From the NCBI RefSeq assembly GCF_001661915.1, contig NZ_LYWY01000032.1, positions 248,001-312,000 of the forward strand: 64,000 nucleotides of DNA, read 5' to 3'. The stretch is from Croceicoccus pelagius. GTDB taxonomy: Bacteria; Pseudomonadota; Alphaproteobacteria; Sphingomonadales; Sphingomonadaceae. Below, piece after piece: positions 60,073 to 64,000 of the stretch. Made by a program: the position numbers and the translations under genes. Each line of letters starts with the position of its first letter. The first letter of the stretch is position 1. The notes under the pieces are model-generated. The model made no database searches. It was not told where the DNA came from and worked only from the letters and a program-made list of their open reading frames with translations.

Positions 60073-61635
60073 CTATCCCAAAAGGCCGGCCAGCATCGCG
60101 CCATAGACGGCGCCCGCGCCGAGGAAGGCGGAAAGCAGGTAAGGCAGGATGGATTCGCTGCCCGGCTGCCGCTCCTTTCGTTCCCAGATCAGTTCGATGT
60201 CGGTCAGCGGCGGCGGTTCGGGTGCGCCGCCCTTGGGCGGGAAGCGGTCCTCGATCCGGCGGATCAGGTCTGGGATGCGCAGCAGCGTTTCGGTATCGGT
60301 GCGGATACGGTCGGCAATCGCCGCTTCGGGCCCCAGTTCGTCGCGGATCCATTCGCGCACGTATGGCGCAGCGGTGTCCCACAAGTTGATCGAGGGGTCG
60401 AGCTGCGTCGCGATGCCTTCGACCATGACCATCGTCTTTTGCAGCAACAGCAGGTGCGGCTGTGTCTGCATGTCGAAATCGCGCGTGATCGCGAACAGCC
60501 CGTCGAGCATCTGGCCGACCGAAAGCTCGCTCACCGGCTTGCCGCGCATCGGTTCGCCCACGGCGCGCAGGGCCGTCGCGAATTCGTCGACGTTGTGATA
60601 GCTCGGCACGTATTGCGCCTCGAAATGGATTTCGGCGACGCGGCGATAATTACCCGTCGTCAGGCCATAGAGGATTTCCGCCAGCCAGGCCCGCGCACGC
60701 CGGTCGATGCGGCCCATGATGCCGAAATCGATGGCGACGATCGTGCCGTCGGCGCGAACGAACAGGTTCCCCTGGTGCATGTCGGCATGGAAGAAACCCG
60801 CGCTGATCGCCTGCCGCAGGAAGGCGAGTACCAGCCGCTGCGCGATCGAAGGCAGATCGTGCCCCGCCTCTGCCAGCGCTTCGTGGTTCGAAATCTTGAT
60901 GCCGTCGATCCACTCGATCGTCATCACGCGCCCGTTTGTCCGGTCCCAGTCGACCGAGGGAATGCAATAACCCGGCACGGCGTGCATCGCCTCTGCCAGT
61001 TCGGAGGCCGAGGCCGCCTCGCGCCGAAGGTCCAGTTCTCGCAGGGTCCAGCGCTTGAAGTTCGCAATAACGAGCCGCGGACGCAGGCGCTTCGCCTCTC
61101 CGCCCAGCCCTTCGAGGTGCGCGGCGGCCCACTCGTACGTCTCGATATCGCGAGCGAACTGTTCGCGGATGCCGGGGCGCAGGACCTTGACCGCGACCGT
61201 CCGGCCATCGGTCGTGACCGCCTTGTGCACCTGCGCGATCGAGGCCGCGCCGACGGGCACGGGGTCGATATGCTCGTAGAGGCTGTCGATGGGGCGCTCG
61301 AAGCTACGCTCGATAGCCTTTGCGATTTCGTCGAAATCTACAGGCGGCAGCGAATCCTGCAGCGACAAAAGGTTGCGCGCCGCATCCTCGCCCACGATGT
61401 CGGGGCGGGTCGCCAGGGTCTGGCCCAGCTTGATCGCGGCAGGGCCGATGGCGCGGAAGGCGCCGGCGAAGTCGGGCTCCTTGGGCTGCACCGTGCCGAA
61501 CCGCGCCAGCTTGCAAAGGCGGCGGACCTGTTCGGGCGTGTTAGGGTTCTGCTCGATCGGGCGCAGCGCGCCGTGACGGGCCAGGATGCGCCCCCATTTC
61601 AGGAGCCGGAAGATATGCGTCGAATGGCGGGTCAT
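60073..61635 (-). CDS. ubiB: UbiB family protein (ubiquinone biosynthesis ATPase)
   Basis: 520 residues, an atypical kinase-like ATPase required for aerobic ubiquinone synthesis, annotated in older data as 2-polyprenylphenol 6-hydroxylase. The family KxGQ motif is in GPAAIKLGQTLATRPD. The alanine-rich loop is PVGAASIAQVHKA, the ATP lysine is in RTVAVKVLRP, and the catalytic/metal region is FFHADMHQGNLFV then VAIDFGIMG. A C-terminal hydrophobic segment (LLSAFLGAGAVYGAMLAGLL) anchors it in the membrane. It follows ubiE by 10 bp in the same operon. Confidence 0.95.
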   Translation of the reverse strand: MTRHSTHIFRLLKWGRILARHGALRPIEQNPNTPEQVRRLCKLARFGTVQPKEPDFAGAFRAIGPAAIKLGQTLATRPDIVGEDAARNLLSLQDSLPPVDFDEIAKAIERSFERPIDSLYEHIDPVPVGAASIAQVHKAVTTDGRTVAVKVLRPGIREQFARDIETYEWAAAHLEGLGGEAKRLRPRLVIANFKRWTLRELDLRREAASASELAEAMHAVPGYCIPSVDWDRTNGRVMTIEWIDGIKISNHEALAEAGHDLPSIAQRLVLAFLRQAISAGFFHADMHQGNLFVRADGTIVAIDFGIMGRIDRRARAWLAEILYGLTTGNYRRVAEIHFEAQYVPSYHNVDEFATALRAVGEPMRGKPVSELSVGQMLDGLFAITRDFDMQTQPHLLLLQKTMVMVEGIATQLDPSINLWDTAAPYVREWIRDELGPEAAIADRIRTDTETLLRIPDLIRRIEDRFPPKGGAPEPPPLTDIELIWERKERQPGSESILPYLLSAFLGAGAVYGAMLAGLLG

Positions 61636-61645
61636 GAAGAGTGCT

Positions 61646-62395
61646 TCAGACCTTCCAGCCGGAATGGATCGCGACGAGGCCGCCCATGATCGGCTCCACC
61701 TTCGTCTGCGTGAAACCGGCCTCGCGGATCATCTTCTCGAATTCCGGCATCGTCGGAAACCGGCGGATCGATTCGATCAGGTAGCGGTAGGAATCGGCAT
61801 CGCCCGCGATGGCCTGCCCGATCCTCGGCACCAGCTTGTGCGAATAGGTGTCGTAGACTTCCTTGAAGCCCGGCCATTCGGTCGTCGAGAATTCAAGGCA
61901 GTAGAACCGGCCCCCGCGGCGCAGGACGCGGTATGCCTCGGCCAGGGCCTTGTCGATATGAGTCACGTTCCGGATGCCGAACGCGATCGTATAGGCATCG
62001 AACGACTTGTCCGCGAAAGTCAGCTCCTCCGCGTTCTGGCGAGACCAGACCAGCGTGTCGATCCCGCGCTTGACTGCGCGTTCAAGCCCGACGTCGAGCA
62101 TTTCCTGGTTGATGTCCGACACGGTAATCTGCGCGCCGCGCGCTTCCATGCGGAAGGCGATGTCGCCGGTGCCGCCCGCCATGTCGAGGATCTGTTCACC
62201 GCTGCGCGGTTTCACCCGGCGCACGAAGCGGTCCTTCCAGAGCCGGTGCATCCCGCCCGACATCGCGTCGTTCATCACGTCGTACTTGCGCGCGACGGCG
62301 GAGAAGACCTCGCCTACGCGGGCGGTCTTTTCCCTGGCATCGATGTCCTCGTAACCGAAGGAGACGGTCGACGGCGAATTGACGGGTTCGTTCAT
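61646..62395 (-). CDS. ubiE: Ubiquinone/menaquinone C-methyltransferase UbiE
   Basis: 249 residues, a SAM methyltransferase adding the C-methyl group to the quinone ring. Signatures are RVGEVFSAVARKYDVMNDAMSGGMHRLWKDRF, the SAM motif ILDMAGGTGDIAF, FDAYTIAFGIRNVTHIDKALAEAYRVLRRGGRF and the C-terminal GGLVAIHSGWK. The ATG 62395 gives the usual alphaproteobacterial N-terminal extension. The mutM gene lies upstream on the same strand; in many alphaproteobacteria the two are divergent. Confidence 0.96.
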   Translation of the reverse strand: MNEPVNSPSTVSFGYEDIDAREKTARVGEVFSAVARKYDVMNDAMSGGMHRLWKDRFVRRVKPRSGEQILDMAGGTGDIAFRMEARGAQITVSDINQEMLDVGLERAVKRGIDTLVWSRQNAEELTFADKSFDAYTIAFGIRNVTHIDKALAEAYRVLRRGGRFYCLEFSTTEWPGFKEVYDTYSHKLVPRIGQAIAGDADSYRYLIESIRRFPTMPEFEKMIREAGFTQTKVEPIMGGLVAIHSGWKV

Positions 62396-62458
62396 GTCAC
62401 AAGCCTCTAGGGCTGGATGGCCTCAGAGAAAAGCAACTTGTGGGCAGCGGGCCGGTTC

Positions 62459-63271
62459 CTAGCGTTGGCAGCGGCGGCAGAAGAAGGTGCTGCGCCCGCC
62501 CTGCACGATGCGTTCGACAGTGCCGCCGCAATGGCACGGCTCTCCCTCGCGGCCATAGACCCGCCACTGCGTTGCGAAATAGCCGAGCTCACCATCGGGC
62601 CTGGCATAATCGCGCATAGAGGAGCCTCCTGCGGCGATCGATTCGAGGAGGACCTCGCGGATCGCGGGGACGAGCAGCTTGAGCTTGCCATAAGAGACTT
62701 TGCCCGCGGCCTTGTCGGGGCGGATGCCCGCGCGGTGCAAGGCTTCACAGACGTAGATGTTGCCCAGCCCCGCGACGATGCGCTGGTCGAGCAGCAGGAC
62801 TTTCACCGGCGAGACGCGCCCCGCAAAGGCATCGGCGAGATGCTTTGCCGTCAGGTCTTCGCCCAGCGGCTCAGGCCCCATCTCGGTAAAAGGGGCGAAG
62901 CGGTCGAGATCGTTCGTATCCCACAGGTCCACCGAGCCGAACCGGCGCGCGTCGTTAAGGGCAAGGACGTGCCCCGCCTTCGTTTCCAGCACGAGGTGAT
63001 CGTGCTTGCCCAGTTCCTCGGGATCGATCCGCCAGCGCCCGCTCATGCCGAGGTGGAAGATCATCGTCTGCCCGCAATCCAGATCGACGAGGCCGTATTT
63101 CGCCCGCCGCCCCAGCCGTTCGACTTTCGCGCCCGTCATCATCTGGACGAGTTGGGGCGGGAACGGGCGGCGCAGGTCCGAACGATTGAGCTGAACGCGC
63201 GTCACGGTCTCACCCTCGAGATATTGGGCAAGACCGCGGACGGTGGTTTCGACTTCAGGTAATTCGGGCAT
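62459..63271 (-). CDS. mutM: Formamidopyrimidine-DNA glycosylase (Fpg/MutM)
   Basis: 270 residues, a base-excision repair glycosylase removing 8-oxoguanine. The catalytic N-terminus MPELPEVETTVRGL carries Pro2 and Glu3. FHLGMSGRWRI and GLGNIYVCEALHRAGIRP are the lysine and helix-two-turn-helix region. The C-terminal zinc finger has CHCGG and FFCRRCQR. Everything needed for activity is present. It is on the same strand as ubiE and dnaA. Confidence 0.97.
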   Translation of the reverse strand: MPELPEVETTVRGLAQYLEGETVTRVQLNRSDLRRPFPPQLVQMMTGAKVERLGRRAKYGLVDLDCGQTMIFHLGMSGRWRIDPEELGKHDHLVLETKAGHVLALNDARRFGSVDLWDTNDLDRFAPFTEMGPEPLGEDLTAKHLADAFAGRVSPVKVLLLDQRIVAGLGNIYVCEALHRAGIRPDKAAGKVSYGKLKLLVPAIREVLLESIAAGGSSMRDYARPDGELGYFATQWRVYGREGEPCHCGGTVERIVQGGRSTFFCRRCQR

Positions 63272-63330
63272 CGCGGGTCCAGATAGGGATCAGTGGCGAT
63301 GCCCGGAAGGGGTGAAGGCCCGGTAGAGCC

Positions 63331-64000
63331 TCAGCTTTCCAGCTGGCGCAGGAGGCTGCGCACGTCGCCGTCCATGTCGGCATCGCGGGTGCGCAGGTCC
63401 TCGATCAGGCGGACCGCGTGGATCACGGTCGAGTGATCGCGCCCGCCGAACTTGCGGCCGATCTCGGGGTACGAACGCGGCGTCAGCACCTTGGCGAGAT
63501 ACATCGCGACCTGACGCGGACGCACGACGGCGCGGGCGCGGCGCTTCGATGCCATTTCGCTGCGGTCGAGCCGGTAGAACTGGCAGACCGTACGCTGGAT
63601 CTCGTCGATCGTGATGCGGCGACGGTTGGCCGACAAGATGTCGGTCAGCTGTTCTTCGGCCAGTTGAAGGGACACCGGTTGGCCGGTGAGCTGGGCATAG
63701 GCGATCAGCTTGTTGAGACCGCCGACCAGCTCGCGCACATTGCGGCTGATCGTGCGGGCCAGGAACTCGATCACGTCGTCGGGCACGTCGCTGCTGGTGA
63801 AGCGCGTCAGGCGGTGTTCAAGGATCTTGCGGCGCAGATCGATGTCGGCGGGCTGAATGTCCGCGACAAGACCCATCGACAGGCGCGAAAGCAGGCGCGG
63901 TTCGACGCCGTCCAGCGCCTGCGGCGCGCGGTCGGCGGCAAAGGCGAGGCGCTTGCCTTCCTGCAGCAGGGCATCGATCGTGTAGAGCAGTTCTTCCTGC
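63331..64000 (-). CDS. dnaA: Chromosomal replication initiator DnaA, C-terminal part (cut by window edge)
   Basis: The last 223 codons are visible; the frame is open through position 64000. The end of the AAA+ domain is seen (QEELLYTIDALLQEGKRLAFA, sensor 2 region ISRNVRELVGGLNKLIAYA). Domain IV follows, with the DnaA-box binding signature PEIGRKFGGRDHSTVIHAVR. It starts replication by melting the origin. The usual alphaproteobacterial gene rpsT is not found between mutM and dnaA, as only 59 bp separate them. The origin itself is not identifiable within the window. Confidence 0.96.
   Translation of the reverse strand, partial: QEELLYTIDALLQEGKRLAFAADRAPQALDGVEPRLLSRLSMGLVADIQPADIDLRRKILEHRLTRFTSSDVPDDVIEFLARTISRNVRELVGGLNKLIAYAQLTGQPVSLQLAEEQLTDILSANRRRITIDEIQRTVCQFYRLDRSEMASKRRARAVVRPRQVAMYLAKVLTPRSYPEIGRKFGGRDHSTVIHAVRLIEDLRTRDADMDGDVRSLLRQLES

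Overview
The window is high-GC, densely packed, single-copy core chromosome of an alphaproteobacterium. It is most likely a sphingomonad (Sphingomonadales, perhaps the Erythrobacteraceae). The reasons are the short Sphingomonas-type gene set (GapR/DUF2312, DUF1244, Tim44-like adaptor, SecB-MurJ-TrpS order), a TonB-dependent receptor whose plug starts IVVTAKG, many GTG/TTG starts, and frequent ATGA stop/start overlaps. I saw no insertion sequence, prophage, CRISPR array or rRNA. The only RNA gene I can support is tRNA-Pro(GGG). || Layout. 1-1058: secD (cut by the left edge), yajC and tRNA-Pro with its own promoter. 1255-4400: two tandem secreted DUF4139 proteins. 4401-6945: AsnC/Lrp regulator divergent from phenylalanine hydroxylase and 4-hydroxyphenylpyruvate dioxygenase. 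7090-11826: MscS channel, Fe-alcohol dehydrogenase, and a cyanide-insensitive bd oxidase (cydAB) with a 48-residue DUF2474 subunit. 11925-20454: a six-gene osmolyte operon (HAD phosphatase, GT20 synthase that looks like glucosylglycerol-phosphate synthase rather than OtsA, binding protein, two permeases, ATPase), divergent from a GH13 alpha-glucosidase across an AT-rich region. 20518-24028: a Gly/Ala/Ser-rich secreted protein, a subtilase, and an ECF sigma/anti-sigma pair divergent from the subtilase over a perfect palindrome. 24051-34905: gapR, DUF1244, pyk, threonine-aldolase-like enzyme, EamA transporter, epimerase, pepN, pgeF and small enzymes. 35009-49784: nitronate monooxygenase, katG, a zinc-type TonB receptor, lysC, ubiG, DUF4259, DUF2059, siderophore-interacting protein, ArsC-like protein, aroC, ahpC, ahpF. 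49876-57204: Pr6Pr membrane protein, smr, mltA, tim44-like, secB, murJ, trpS, DUF4136 lipoprotein. 57288-64000: dut, coaBC, membrane protein, ubiB, ubiE, mutM and the 3' part of dnaA (cut by the right edge). || How the genes work together. The strongest system-level signal is salt and stress physiology. A complete compatible-solute module (synthesis, dephosphorylation, re-uptake and a candidate hydrolase) has an exact general-stress (EcfG-type) promoter motif upstream and lies near a mechanosensitive channel. Peroxide defence is strong (katG, ahpC/ahpF). The ECF sigma unit carries a symmetric motif that could fire in both directions, towards its own operon and towards the subtilase. A 150-bp intergenic element with perfect 11-bp terminal inverted repeats and several internal hairpins (43986-44135) is the best candidate for an undescribed noncoding element. 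All functions are inferred from sequence reading; no database search was run.
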